Assembly: GCA_003599415.1 (NCBI GenBank)
Contig: QZKB01000078.1
Span: 1-64,000, forward strand
DNA: 64,000 bases
From: Ignavibacteriales bacterium
GTDB lineage: Bacteria; Bacteroidota; Ignavibacteria; Ignavibacteriales; SURF-24
Direction: 5' to 3'
Under the pieces are notes generated by a model. The model saw nothing but the letters and a program-made list of their open reading frames with translations, was not told where the DNA came from and did no database searches. Made by a program: the position numbers and the translations under genes. Shown here in pieces: positions 21,057 to 29,152 of this stretch; the first letter of the stretch is position 1, and every line of letters begins with the position of its first letter.

Positions 21057-21787
21057 TTTCTTGCAAAGATTATTAATCTTGGTGATTCAGTTTGATTAAA
21101 AACAGAACCAAAATAATCTCCATATATATTTTCAATTCTGAATTCATTTTTTTTCAGTTCGGTTTCTATTTCTTCTTTTGAATAAAGCGCAACAGATTCC
21201 TGGAAATATTCATTTTGTTCACCGTCTGCAATAATAATATCTTTGATTACACGGTTAGCGCTGAATTCTCTTTTCTGTGTAATCTTTTTGCCATTCTCCT
21301 CAGAGCAGCTAAAAGGAACAAGATTTCTTTTCAGGTAATCGATATTAAAATAATCAAAGCAAAAACATCCGTCTTTACCAAGATATTTATAAACATCTGC
21401 AAACAGCGCAAAATTTTCTTCGTCTTTTTCAAAATAGCCAAAACTTGTAAACAAATTCGTTACGAGATCAAAACTCGTTTTAATACATGGCTTTTTTATA
21501 TCACCGCAAAAAAAATCAACATCAAGAGATAACTCATCAGCCGTTGTTTTCGCAATCTTCAGCAGGTTCAAAGAAATATCAAATGCTGTAACCTTCAAAC
21601 CTTTTCCGGCTATTTTAATTGAATGCCTGCCTGCACCGCAGGCAATATCAAGGACACTTTTTATTTTATTGCAATCAACATTTTTCCATATCAGTGATAT
21701 CAGGTTTTCCGCATCTTCATCACCACGATGTTTATATAAGTCGAGGTAATTTTCAGAATTAAACCAGGTTTTATACCACGCACTCAT
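21053..21787 (-). CDS. Class I SAM-dependent methyltransferase
   Basis: 244-residue cytoplasmic enzyme. SAM-binding motif I is VLDIACGAGRHSIKIAGKG near residues 42-60, followed by an acidic motif II region (VTAFDIS) and VDFFCGDIKKP near residue 92. The substrate is not identifiable. The gene overlaps the recR start by one base and the lipoprotein gene by 4 bases, so it belongs to a tightly packed operon. Confidence 0.85.
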   Translation of the reverse strand: MSAWYKTWFNSENYLDLYKHRGDEDAENLISLIWKNVDCNKIKSVLDIACGAGRHSIKIAGKGLKVTAFDISLNLLKIAKTTADELSLDVDFFCGDIKKPCIKTSFDLVTNLFTSFGYFEKDEENFALFADVYKYLGKDGCFCFDYFNIDYLKRNLVPFSCSEENGKKITQKREFSANRVIKDIIIADGEQNEYFQESVALYSKEEIETELKKNEFRIENIYGDYFGSVFNQTESPRLIIFARK

Positions 21788-22383
21788 TAAATTAAACTTC
21801 TATTTTGAACAGCCTTTCCTATAGTAGCCTCATCTGCAAACTCAAAATCACCACCAATTGGTAAACCTCTTGCAATCCTTGTAACTTTAATTCCAAAAGG
21901 TCTAAGCAACTTTGCAAGATACAATGAAGTTGTTTCTCCTTCCGTATCAGGATTGAGCGCCAGTATTATCTCTTTGGAATTTTCAATTGTTAAACGTGTA
22001 AGCAGTTCTTTTATTTTCAATGATTCAACGTCAATTCCATTAAGTGGAGATAAGACACCACCAAGAACATGATAAAGACCGTTATATTCATTAGTTTTTT
22101 CAATTGCAATTACATCGCTTACTTCTTCAACTACACAAATAATAGAATGGTCACGTTTTTCACTTTTACATATTTCACATTCATCATCAACAGAAAGATT
22201 GAAACAGTTTTTGCAAAACCTGATTTTAGATTTTAACTCAAGGATAGAATTTACAAGCAGTTCAACTTCAGCTAAATCTTTTTTTAGGAGATAAACTGCA
22301 AGTCTCTGAGCAGTTTTCCTTCCAATGGAAGGAAGTTTGCTCAATTCTTCAATAACTTTTTGTAATGGTTCAACTATCTGCAC
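21787..22383 (-). CDS. recR: Recombination mediator RecR
   Basis: 198-residue DNA-binding protein that acts with RecO/RecF to load RecA on gapped DNA. The helix-hairpin-helix LSKLPSIGRKTAQRLAVYLL is at residues 14-33. A four-Cys zinc element (CKNCFN...CEICKS) follows near residues 57-73. The Toprim domain has ICVVEEVSDVIAIE and LALNPDTEGETTSLYLAKLL. The ybaB-recR pairing is a very common bacterial arrangement. Confidence 0.97.
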   Translation of the reverse strand: MQIVEPLQKVIEELSKLPSIGRKTAQRLAVYLLKKDLAEVELLVNSILELKSKIRFCKNCFNLSVDDECEICKSEKRDHSIICVVEEVSDVIAIEKTNEYNGLYHVLGGVLSPLNGIDVESLKIKELLTRLTIENSKEIILALNPDTEGETTSLYLAKLLRPFGIKVTRIARGLPIGGDFEFADEATIGKAVQNRSLI

Positions 22384-22384
22384 A

Positions 22385-22711
22385 TTAAAATCCGGGTATG
22401 TTCAATCCGGGAGGAATCATTCCTTTAGTTACCTTTGCCATTTCCTCTTCTGCCATTTTTCCTGCCGAATCCAGTACTTTATTTACGGCAGCAACAACAA
22501 GGTCTTCAATCATTTCCTTATCGCCGCTTTTAATAACTTCCTCATCTATCTGAATTGAAACGATTTCCTTTTTACCATTAGCAGTTGCCTTTACAATTCC
22601 ACCTCCGGCTTCCTCGGAAATAGTTTTGTTTCCAAGTTCACTCTGAACTCTTTCCATTTCCGCCTGAAGTTTTTGAACCTGTTTCAGCATTCCCTGCATA
22701 CCACCTTTCAT
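22385..22711 (-). CDS. ybaB: YbaB/EbfC nucleoid-associated protein
   Basis: 108-residue DNA-binding dimer of the YbaB/EbfC family. Signatures: GMLKQVQKLQAEMERVQSEL (residues 7-26), GGGIVKATANGKKEIVSIQID (residues 36-56), and EDLVVAAVNKVLDSAGKMAEEEM. CGGAGG lies just ahead of the ATG. It is the first gene of the minus-strand run that includes recR, the lipoproteins and ftsX, and possibly continues into the exopolysaccharide genes. Confidence 0.95.
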   Translation of the reverse strand: MKGGMQGMLKQVQKLQAEMERVQSELGNKTISEEAGGGIVKATANGKKEIVSIQIDEEVIKSGDKEMIEDLVVAAVNKVLDSAGKMAEEEMAKVTKGMIPPGLNIPGF

Positions 22712-22773
22712 TTAGCCTCCGAATTTTTAATTTTATTTCCAATTTTTGATGGATAAAGATAACTAATTCTTAT

Positions 22774-22802
22774 TTGACTTTGAATACCTATTTATTTATA
22801 CT
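22774..22802 (+). promoter_or_regulatory. Strong sigma70-like promoter for the purC-like/psd/pssA/pur operon
   Basis: TTGACT (22774-22779), a 17-base spacer, then TATACT (22797-22802). Transcription would start near 22809, about 25 bases before the TTG start of the PurC-like gene. It lies in the divergent gap between ybaB and that gene. The match to -35/-10 consensus and spacing is very good. Confidence 0.75.
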
Positions 22803-22834
22803 TTCCGCACTAAAAACTTGATCATTTTAGTTAT

Positions 22835-23518
22835 TTGAAATCTGAGAAAAATATTAATCGTAATGAAACAGAAAAGCGAATTCTTCCCTGTGAAGGAGAG
22901 AATTCGGTTTGTTTAGATTATACAGACCATGTTTCATTTAACAAAAAGCAATTTACACTGGATGGCTCCGGTGAAAAACTGAAGATTATAAATGCATTCT
23001 TTTTAGATTACTTAAACGCATATAATATCATTACCGGTTATAAAGGAACTGTTGATAAAGGAATTATATTTGAGAAACATTCGCGTTACCCGTTTTGTGT
23101 AAAAATACAGAACGTTGCCGATAAGGAGAATGCAAAGGTTTTTGGCGTAAAGGAAGGAACACCTCTTCAGACTTCTTTAATAACGTTTTTGTATAATTCA
23201 TCGTTCTCAATCTCAGATTCACATTTCCTCGCTTATAACATTTGTCCGCTTGAAGAAATAAAAATGATCAGGAGGATCTGTTCCAAGGTTAATGTGGTAT
23301 TGAAATCTTATTTTGAAAGACGCAATTTAAGTTTATCCGAAATATTATGTTACTTTGGATTTGAGGACAACAGAATTTACGTCGTGGATGATTTTACATC
23401 ATTAAGTATTAAACTGAAATCCGAGGTTAAAGGTTTGTTCAAAGAACCTTATAAAATTAGTACGGCAAATGATTTTGCAGTATACACAGACTTTTTTATC
23501 AACTTAATTAAAAGCTAA
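22835..23518 (+). CDS. Degenerate PurC (SAICAR synthetase)-like protein
   Basis: 227-residue protein that aligns along its length with PurC, by my comparison with remembered E. coli PurC. ILPCEGENSVCLDYTDHVSF matches the LYRGKAKTVY strand pair, DGSGEKLKIINAFFLDYLN matches the RKGMVNNKFNYFIMSKL helix, and FGVKEGTPLQTSLITFLY matches LGIEEGIELNPPLFDLFL. NVVLKSYFERRNLSLSEI matches NDVLKKLFDDAGLILVDF. The key stretches differ: DFKLEFG is replaced by SEILCYFG and GDEFSPDGSRLWD by VDDFTSLSIKLK, while VVRNRAAGS becomes VKIQNVADK. It is therefore probably not an active SAICAR synthetase. Start is TTG with no clear ribosome-binding site. It precedes psd, pssA, purS and purQ, which suggests a derived regulatory or structural role. 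Confidence 0.72.
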   Translation: MKSEKNINRNETEKRILPCEGENSVCLDYTDHVSFNKKQFTLDGSGEKLKIINAFFLDYLNAYNIITGYKGTVDKGIIFEKHSRYPFCVKIQNVADKENAKVFGVKEGTPLQTSLITFLYNSSFSISDSHFLAYNICPLEEIKMIRRICSKVNVVLKSYFERRNLSLSEILCYFGFEDNRIYVVDDFTSLSIKLKSEVKGLFKEPYKISTANDFAVYTDFFINLIKS

Positions 23519-23525
23519 AATAATA

Positions 23526-24170
23526 ATGACCAAATACGGCTATCAGACAATTGGATATGTGACTTTAATTGTTTTCATTCTTGCAGTTGCTGCAATTTTT
23601 CTAAATAATAATTTCATAAGAATTCCGCTTATTATAATTGCGGTTTTTTTACTTATTTTTACGCTTAATTTTTTCAGAGATCCTGAAAGAAATGTTCCAT
23701 CTGCAGAAAATATTGTTGTTTCACCTGCTGATGGGAAAGTAATTGTTATTAAAGAGGTTCTTGACGACAGATTTATTAATGGAAAGGCAATTCAGATTTC
23801 CATTTTTATGTCGCCGTTAGATGTACACGTTAACAGGATACCTATTAGTGGAAAACTTGATTACCTGAGATATATTGAAGGCGATTATTTAATAGCAAGC
23901 GATGATAAAGCTTCCGAAAAAAATGAAAGGGCCGAGTTTGGAATTTCCGGTAAGTATGGCAAAATTCTTTTTACTCAGGTAGCCGGATATGTTGCACGCA
24001 GAATTGTGTATGAAGTTAAAGTTGGCGACAATGTAAAAATGGGAGAACGATTTGGTATGATTAAATTCGGAAGCAGGGTTGATGTTGTTGCACCTATTGA
24101 TTGGAAAACAAAAGTCAAAGTACACGACAGGGTAGTTGCCGGAGAAACAATTTTATTTGAGTATAAATAA
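23526..24170 (+). CDS. psd: Phosphatidylserine decarboxylase
   Basis: 214-residue membrane-associated enzyme that turns phosphatidylserine into phosphatidylethanolamine. Two hydrophobic segments occur in residues 8-48. VVSPADGKVIVI near residue 65 and MSPLDVHVNRIPISG near residue 98 are conserved. The self-cleavage site is FGSRVDV near residue 180, where Gly-Ser cleavage makes the pyruvoyl group. This is the short Psd type that lacks the long N-terminus of E. coli Psd. It directly precedes pssA, the preceding step of the pathway. Confidence 0.94.
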   Translation: MTKYGYQTIGYVTLIVFILAVAAIFLNNNFIRIPLIIIAVFLLIFTLNFFRDPERNVPSAENIVVSPADGKVIVIKEVLDDRFINGKAIQISIFMSPLDVHVNRIPISGKLDYLRYIEGDYLIASDDKASEKNERAEFGISGKYGKILFTQVAGYVARRIVYEVKVGDNVKMGERFGMIKFGSRVDVVAPIDWKTKVKVHDRVVAGETILFEYK

Positions 24171-24175
24171 AGATT

Positions 24176-24913
24176 ATGAGAAACATACGTATCACACGTT
24201 CAATTGTTCCGAATCTGTTTACAACATTAAATATGTTCAGCGGATTCGTTTCGATTATCTATTCTAATGAACATAGGTTCTATGCTGCTTCAGTTATGAT
24301 TATTATTGCCACACTGTTTGATGCGCTGGATGGAATTATGGCAAGATTAACAAAATCAAGCAGCGAATTTGGTGTCGAACTTGATTCACTTTCGGATTTG
24401 GTTAGCTTTGGTGTTGCACCGGCATTCTTAATCTATCAGATACATCTTTTTCAATACGGTGTTCTGGGAATAGTAATAAGTTCTTTCCTTATGATTGCCG
24501 GTGGTTTGCGGCTTGCAAGATTTAATGTGCAGCTGGTTGGTTTTGACAAACCTTATTTTGTTGGACTACCGATTCCGTCATCCGCTATTACCATTGCCTC
24601 GTTCATCTTGGTATACTATAAAAACGATAGCGGGTTAGGTACCTGGGCAGTTTATATAATTCCAATGGTTATTATTCTTTCTTTACTAATGGTAAGCAGA
24701 ATACGTTACGAAACTATTCCAAAGTTTTCGAAAAAAGGTTTGAAAGAACGACCTTATTCTGCCGCATTTATACTTGTTTCCATCATTTTAATTGCGGCAA
24801 CAAAGGGACAGGCAATTTTCTATATCTTTGTTTTAATTATCGTTATTGGTATTTTGAGGTACGCCATTAGTCTGTTTAAGGCAAAAGAAAATCACGTTGA
24901 AATTGATAAATAA
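24176..24913 (+). CDS. pssA: CDP-diacylglycerol-serine O-phosphatidyltransferase
   Basis: 245-residue inner-membrane enzyme making phosphatidylserine from CDP-diacylglycerol and serine. The CDP-alcohol phosphatidyltransferase signature D-x2-DG-x2-AR-x8-9-G-x3-D-x3-D is clear in DALDGIMARLTKSS and FGVELDSLSD near residues 47-71. About seven hydrophobic helices follow. Paired with psd, it supplies the two-step route to phosphatidylethanolamine. Confidence 0.95.
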   Translation: MRNIRITRSIVPNLFTTLNMFSGFVSIIYSNEHRFYAASVMIIIATLFDALDGIMARLTKSSSEFGVELDSLSDLVSFGVAPAFLIYQIHLFQYGVLGIVISSFLMIAGGLRLARFNVQLVGFDKPYFVGLPIPSSAITIASFILVYYKNDSGLGTWAVYIIPMVIILSLLMVSRIRYETIPKFSKKGLKERPYSAAFILVSIILIAATKGQAIFYIFVLIIVIGILRYAISLFKAKENHVEIDK

Positions 24914-24930
24914 TTTTTATTTGAGGAATA

Positions 24931-25182
24931 ATGTTTAAAGCTACTGTTATTATAAAGAGAAGACCTTCTATACTTGATCCCCAGGGAAAAGCAGTTGAAC
25001 ATGGTGCTAAACTTTTAGGTTTTAATAATATTGATCAAACCAGGATTGGCAAGTACATAGAATTTTTTGTAAATGTTGATGAGAAAACAACTGCCGTTAA
25101 AGAAGTAGAGGAATATTGCAATAAGCTGCTTGCTAACCCGATTATGGAAGATTACTATTACGATTTGGAAGAGATTAAATGA
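24931..25182 (+). CDS. purS: FGAM synthase subunit PurS
   Basis: 83-residue small subunit of formylglycinamidine ribonucleotide synthase, the complex of PurS, PurQ and small PurL in purine synthesis. Signature: IKRRPSILDPQGKAVEHGAKLLGF near residues 8-31, then YIEFFVNVDEK and CNKLLANPIMEDYYYDLEEI. TGAGGAATA precedes the ATG. Overlaps purQ by 4 bases. No purL is in the window. Confidence 0.96.
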   Translation: MFKATVIIKRRPSILDPQGKAVEHGAKLLGFNNIDQTRIGKYIEFFVNVDEKTTAVKEVEEYCNKLLANPIMEDYYYDLEEIK

Positions 25183-25886
25183 AAATAAAATTCGCTGTTG
25201 TTGTCTTTCCCGGTTCCAACTGTGACCACGATGCCTATTATTCGCTTAAAAAAGTACTTGGTTATGATGTCGCTTTCCTGTGGCATAAAGATAAAGACTT
25301 GCAGAACGCCGATGTAATAATTTTGCCCGGTGGTTTTTCTTACGGAGATTACTTAAGAACCGGTTCAATTGCCCGCTTCTCACCGATTATGGAAAATGTT
25401 ATTTCTTTTGCTGAAAAAGGCGGAACTGTTATTGGTATTTGCAATGGCTTCCAGATTCTGCTTGAAGCAGGATTATTGCCCGGTGTGCTGATTCAGAATA
25501 GTTCTCTTAAGTTTGTTTGCAAAGATCTTTACCTTAATATCGAAAATAAAAATACAATTTTCACCAGCGATTTCGAAAGCAATATAATAAAAGTACCAGT
25601 AGCTCACGGAGACGGTAATTATTTTGCCGACACTGAAACTCTGGAAGATTTAATAAAGTATAATCAGATAGTGTTTAAGTATTGTTCAAAGGATGGTGAA
25701 ATATCGGACGAATATAATCCGAATGGTTCAAAACTTAATATCGCGGGTATTATCAACAAAAGAGGAAATATTCTTGGAATGATGCCTCATCCTGAAAGAG
25801 TTTGTGATCCGGTTTTAAGAAGAACAGACGGTAGATTTGTTTTTACATCCGTTGCTAAAAATATTTTAGAAAAATTAGAAATTTAA
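25179..25886 (+). CDS. purQ: FGAM synthase glutaminase subunit PurQ
   Basis: 235-residue class I glutamine amidotransferase that feeds ammonia to PurL. PGSNCDHDAYYSLKK near residues 12-26, ILPGGFSYGDYLRTGSIAR near 49-67, the nucleophile Cys in IGICNGFQILLEAGLLPG (near 88) and the His/Glu pair in MMPHPERVCDPVLR near 208 are all present. Translationally coupled to purS (ATGA overlap). Confidence 0.97.
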   Translation: MKIKFAVVVFPGSNCDHDAYYSLKKVLGYDVAFLWHKDKDLQNADVIILPGGFSYGDYLRTGSIARFSPIMENVISFAEKGGTVIGICNGFQILLEAGLLPGVLIQNSSLKFVCKDLYLNIENKNTIFTSDFESNIIKVPVAHGDGNYFADTETLEDLIKYNQIVFKYCSKDGEISDEYNPNGSKLNIAGIINKRGNILGMMPHPERVCDPVLRRTDGRFVFTSVAKNILEKLEI

Positions 25887-25898
25887 ATAGAGGTTAAT

Positions 25899-26090
25899 AT
25901 GTTTGGAAATCTGGGTACGGGCGAAATAATTCTTATTATTCTTGCTATACTTATTCTTTTTGGCGCCAAGAAAATTCCTGAGTTGGCTCAAGGTATTGGC
26001 AAAGGAATGAAAGAATTCAAAAAAGCGCTTAAAGATGTTGAAGATGAAGTAAAGACTACTGATAAGCCTTCTTCTTCAGAAAAGAAATAG
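25899..26090 (+). CDS. tatA: Sec-independent translocase TatA/E
   Basis: 63-residue pore subunit of the twin-arginine translocase. Layout: short N-terminus FGNLGTGEIILI, one membrane helix, the FGAKKIPELAQGIGKGMKEFKKAL amphipathic helix (FG hinge near residue 22), and a charged tail. AGAGGT precedes the ATG. No tatC nearby. It sits between purQ and gatA. Confidence 0.94.
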   Translation: MFGNLGTGEIILIILAILILFGAKKIPELAQGIGKGMKEFKKALKDVEDEVKTTDKPSSSEKK

Positions 26091-26137
26091 GTTCTCGCTT
26101 CAAGATTGTTTAATCCATTCATTTACGGGCTACATTA

Positions 26138-27559
26138 TTGATTATCTATAAAAATTATTTTGATAAACTTGACAAGATCCGATCAGGAGAGATTTCACTT
26201 AAAGAAAATGTAAAATATTTTCTTAAGGCTATTGAAGAAAAGAAATCTCTTAATGCTTTCAATTTTGTTTTTGCAGATGACGCATTAAAAAATGCTGAAA
26301 TTGTTGAAAGAAAAATTAAAGAAGGTAATCATGGTAAATTAGCCGGAATGGTTATAGCAATTAAAGATGTACTTGCTTATAAGGATAAACCTCTCACCTG
26401 CTCTTCAAACATTCTTAGAAATTTTATATCCGTTTATAATGCTACGGCAATCCGGAAAATAATTGATGAAGATGCAATTATAATCGGTAAAACAAACTGT
26501 GATGAATTTGCAATGGGTTCATCAAATGAAAACTCCGCATTTGGAAATGTTCTTAACCCGGTTAATAATTCTTACGTTCCCGGCGGGTCAAGCGGAGGTT
26601 CGGCAGTAGCTGTTGCCGCAGGTTTGTGTGATGTTTCACTTGGTACGGATACAGGCGGTTCAATCAGGCAGCCAGCTTCGTTTTGCGGTATTTACGGATT
26701 AAAGCCTACTTACGGGAGAGTATCTCGTTTAGGTCTTACAGCCTTTGCTTCTTCATTTGATTCGATTGGTCCTTTTGCAAATAATATTGAAGACATTGCA
26801 TTGGTACTCCAAATAATTTCCGGTAAAGATGAAATGGATTCTACTTCCGCAGATAAAGACGTACCGGATTTTACGTCTTTGCCTGATATAAACTATAAAC
26901 CGGTAATTGGCATTCCAAAAGAATATTTCGGTGAAGGATTAGACAAAGAAGTAAGACAACTTATTGATAACAAAATAAATGAGATTAAATCCAAAGGTTT
27001 TGAGATAAAGAATATTTCTCTTCCTAATACCGAATACTCAATTGCCACTTATTATATTCTAACCACGGCAGAGGCTTCTTCAAATTTAGCAAGGTTTGAC
27101 GGGGCAAGGTATGGATACAGGCATAAAGATTCATCTTCATTAAAACAAATGTATGAGCTATCCCGGACGGAAGGATTTGGTGCAGAAGTTAAGCGAAGAA
27201 TAATGCTTGGTACTTATGTTTTATCTGCAGGTTATTATGATGCTTATTACCGTAAAGCTCAGAAAGTAAGACGTCTGCTTAAAAATGATTTTGACAATGC
27301 ATTTAAACAGGTTGATTTAATTCTTACTCCAACTTCTCCGTTTCCTGCTTTTAAAGTTGGAGAAAAATCTAATGACCCATTGGCAATGTATTTAAGTGAT
27401 ATTTATACAACATCAGCCAACCTTGCCGGTATTCCGGGTATAAGCATTCCTATAGGAAAAAATTCAAATGGTTTGCCGGTTGGTATGCAGATCATGGCAA
27501 ATCAGTTTGAAGAGAAAAAACTTTTGCAATTTGGTAAATATCTGCAAACTCAAACCTGA
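26138..27559 (+). CDS. gatA: Asp/Glu-tRNA amidotransferase subunit A
   Basis: 473-residue amidase subunit of GatCAB, which converts Glu-tRNA(Gln) and Asp-tRNA(Asn) to the amidated forms using glutamine. The Ser-cisSer-Lys triad is visible: K76 in VIAIKDVL, S151 in [14 protein letters not shown] and S175 in [25 protein letters not shown]-like C-terminal block ([15 protein letters not shown]) and [10 protein letters not shown] are typical. Start is TTG at 26138 with no good ribosome-binding site, but the N-terminal length matches the family. gatB and gatC are not here. Confidence 0.95.
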   Translation: MIIYKNYFDKLDKIRSGEISLKENVKYFLKAIEEKKSLNAFNFVFADDALKNAEIVERKIKEGNHGKLAGMVIAIKDVLAYKDKPLTCSSNILRNFISVYNATAIRKIIDEDAIIIGKTNCDEFAMGSSNENSAFGNVLNPVNNSYVPGGSSGGSAVAVAAGLCDVSLGTDTGGSIRQPASFCGIYGLKPTYGRVSRLGLTAFASSFDSIGPFANNIEDIALVLQIISGKDEMDSTSADKDVPDFTSLPDINYKPVIGIPKEYFGEGLDKEVRQLIDNKINEIKSKGFEIKNISLPNTEYSIATYYILTTAEASSNLARFDGARYGYRHKDSSSLKQMYELSRTEGFGAEVKRRIMLGTYVLSAGYYDAYYRKAQKVRRLLKNDFDNAFKQVDLILTPTSPFPAFKVGEKSNDPLAMYLSDIYTTSANLAGIPGISIPIGKNSNGLPVGMQIMANQFEEKKLLQFGKYLQTQT

Positions 27560-27571
27560 TATAACACGGTT

Positions 27572-27590
27572 AAAAATCGTTTTGATTTTT
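27572..27590 (+). terminator. Weak terminator-like hairpin after gatA
   Basis: AAAAATC (27572-27578) and GATTTTT (27584-27590) with loop GTTTT. The stem is AT-rich, so termination would be weak. It falls about 12 bases after the gatA stop and ahead of the AT-rich leader of sucD, where a separate promoter may lie. Confidence 0.35.
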
Positions 27591-27711
27591 TATGATTGCA
27601 TTCTTAAATCAAGATTCATTTTCTGATTTTAATTTTCAATACTCAAGTTTTAATACTTTTCATTATTTTTGAACAGCTTAAAATATTTTTAGAAAATAAT
27701 AGGAGCTCAGC

Positions 27712-28686
27712 ATGAGCATTCTTGTTGATAAAAAAACCCGTCTTGTAGTTCAGGGAATTACAGGCGGAGAAGGTTCTTTTCATACAGATCAAATGGCGGA
27801 ATACGGAACCAAAGTGGTAGCCGGTGTTACTCCCGGAAAAGGTGGTCAGTCAATTAATGGAATTCCTGTTTATAATACTGTTGATGATGCAGTAAAGATG
27901 CAGAAAGCAAATACTTCTGTAATCTTTGTGCCGCCGGCATTTGCAGCAGATGCAATCCTGGAAGCTGCTAATGCAGGTATAAAATTGATTATCTGTATTA
28001 CCGAAGGAATTCCAGCCAAAGATATGGTTGATGTATTTAATTCAATTAAAAATAAAAAAGTAAGATTGGTTGGACCAAATTGCCCCGGCGTTATTTCACC
28101 TGGTTTAGCAAAAGTCGGTATTATGCCAGGGTTCATTCACAAGAAAGGCAGAGTTGGTGTTGTATCAAGAAGCGGTACATTAACCTACGAAGCCGTAAAA
28201 CAATTAACAGATCTTGGAATTGGCCAGTCTACCTGCGTTGGTATTGGCGGAGATCCGATCATTGGTTCACAATTTAAAGATATCATAAAACTTTTTAACG
28301 AAGATAAAGACACCGATGGAATAATTATGATTGGTGAGATAGGCGGAACAGCGGAAGAAGAAGCAGCTTCGTTTATTAAGAAAAATGTCACGAAACCTGT
28401 TGTTGGTTTTATTGCCGGCCGCACTGCCCCTCCGGGAAGAAGGATGGGACATGCCGGTGCAATCATTTCAGGTGGTAAAGGTACTGCTGCTGAGAAAATG
28501 GCTGCAATGAAAAAAGCAGGAATTAAAGTTGTGGAAAGCCCGGCAGAAATTGGAATTACAATGAAGAAAGCACTTGATGAGAAAAAGAATAAAGCTAATG
28601 TTGCTGAATTGAAAAAGACATCAAAAGTAAAGAAGGCGCCTGCGAAATCTAAAAAAGTGATAAAACCTGCAAAGAAAAAAAAGTAA
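27712..28686 (+). CDS. sucD: Succinyl-CoA synthetase alpha subunit with Lys-rich tail
   Basis: 324-residue alpha subunit of succinate-CoA ligase, which makes succinate, CoA and ATP/GTP in the TCA cycle. [19 protein letters not shown] (14-32) and [12 protein letters not shown] (120-131) match the CoA-binding region; the phospho-histidine is H247 in [13 protein letters not shown]. The catalytic body ends near residue 290 as in E. coli SucD. About 34 extra residues follow, dominated by Lys, Ala and Pro ([18 protein letters not shown]). AGGAGCTCAGC precedes the ATG. No sucC adjacent. Confidence 0.95.
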   Translation: MSILVDKKTRLVVQGITGGEGSFHTDQMAEYGTKVVAGVTPGKGGQSINGIPVYNTVDDAVKMQKANTSVIFVPPAFAADAILEAANAGIKLIICITEGIPAKDMVDVFNSIKNKKVRLVGPNCPGVISPGLAKVGIMPGFIHKKGRVGVVSRSGTLTYEAVKQLTDLGIGQSTCVGIGGDPIIGSQFKDIIKLFNEDKDTDGIIMIGEIGGTAEEEAASFIKKNVTKPVVGFIAGRTAPPGRRMGHAGAIISGGKGTAAEKMAAMKKAGIKVVESPAEIGITMKKALDEKKNKANVAELKKTSKVKKAPAKSKKVIKPAKKKK

Positions 28687-28708
28687 GAAGAAATAAGGAG
28701 TAAATAAT

Positions 28709-29140
28709 TTGAGTAACAGAACTTTAGCAATATTAAAACCAGACTGTGTAAGAAAAAATCTAATAGGAAATGTAATCGCAAAGATTAATGAAGCCGGATT
28801 TAAAATTAAAGCAATGAAAATGACTCATCTTACAAAGGAATCGGCAGCAGGGTTTTACGAAATACATAAACATCAACCATGGTTTAATGATCTTATCAGT
28901 TATATGACTTCCGGTCCCTGCGTTCCGATTGCACTCGAAAAGGATAATGCTGTTGCGGATTTCAGAAAACTTATAGGAGCTACTGATCCATCTAAGGCTG
29001 ATGAGGGAACAATAAGAAAATTGTACGCAAAAGATAAAACCGAAAACATTGTCCATGGCTCTGACTCCGATGAAAATGCGGCAATTGAAATTTCACATTT
29101 CTTCTCCCGTAAAGAATTACTTGAGAATTATAATAACTAA
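28709..29140 (+). CDS. ndk: Nucleoside diphosphate kinase
   Basis: 143-residue enzyme that equalises nucleoside triphosphate pools by phosphate transfer through a phospho-histidine. Start [35 protein letters not shown] (52-70) and the active site [16 protein letters not shown] with H116 are all standard. Start is TTG, supported by AAGGAG upstream. It follows sucD by 22 bases, linking substrate-level phosphorylation and nucleotide balance. Confidence 0.97.
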   Translation: MSNRTLAILKPDCVRKNLIGNVIAKINEAGFKIKAMKMTHLTKESAAGFYEIHKHQPWFNDLISYMTSGPCVPIALEKDNAVADFRKLIGATDPSKADEGTIRKLYAKDKTENIVHGSDSDENAAIEISHFFSRKELLENYNN

Positions 29141-29152
29141 ACTTGTAGAGAT

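Noticed and set aside
28185-28781. Long minus-strand open frame rich in Phe, opposite sucD
   Set aside because: It is the shadow of the Lys-rich sucD coding sequence; poly-Phe runs mirror the AAA/AAG codons of the tail.
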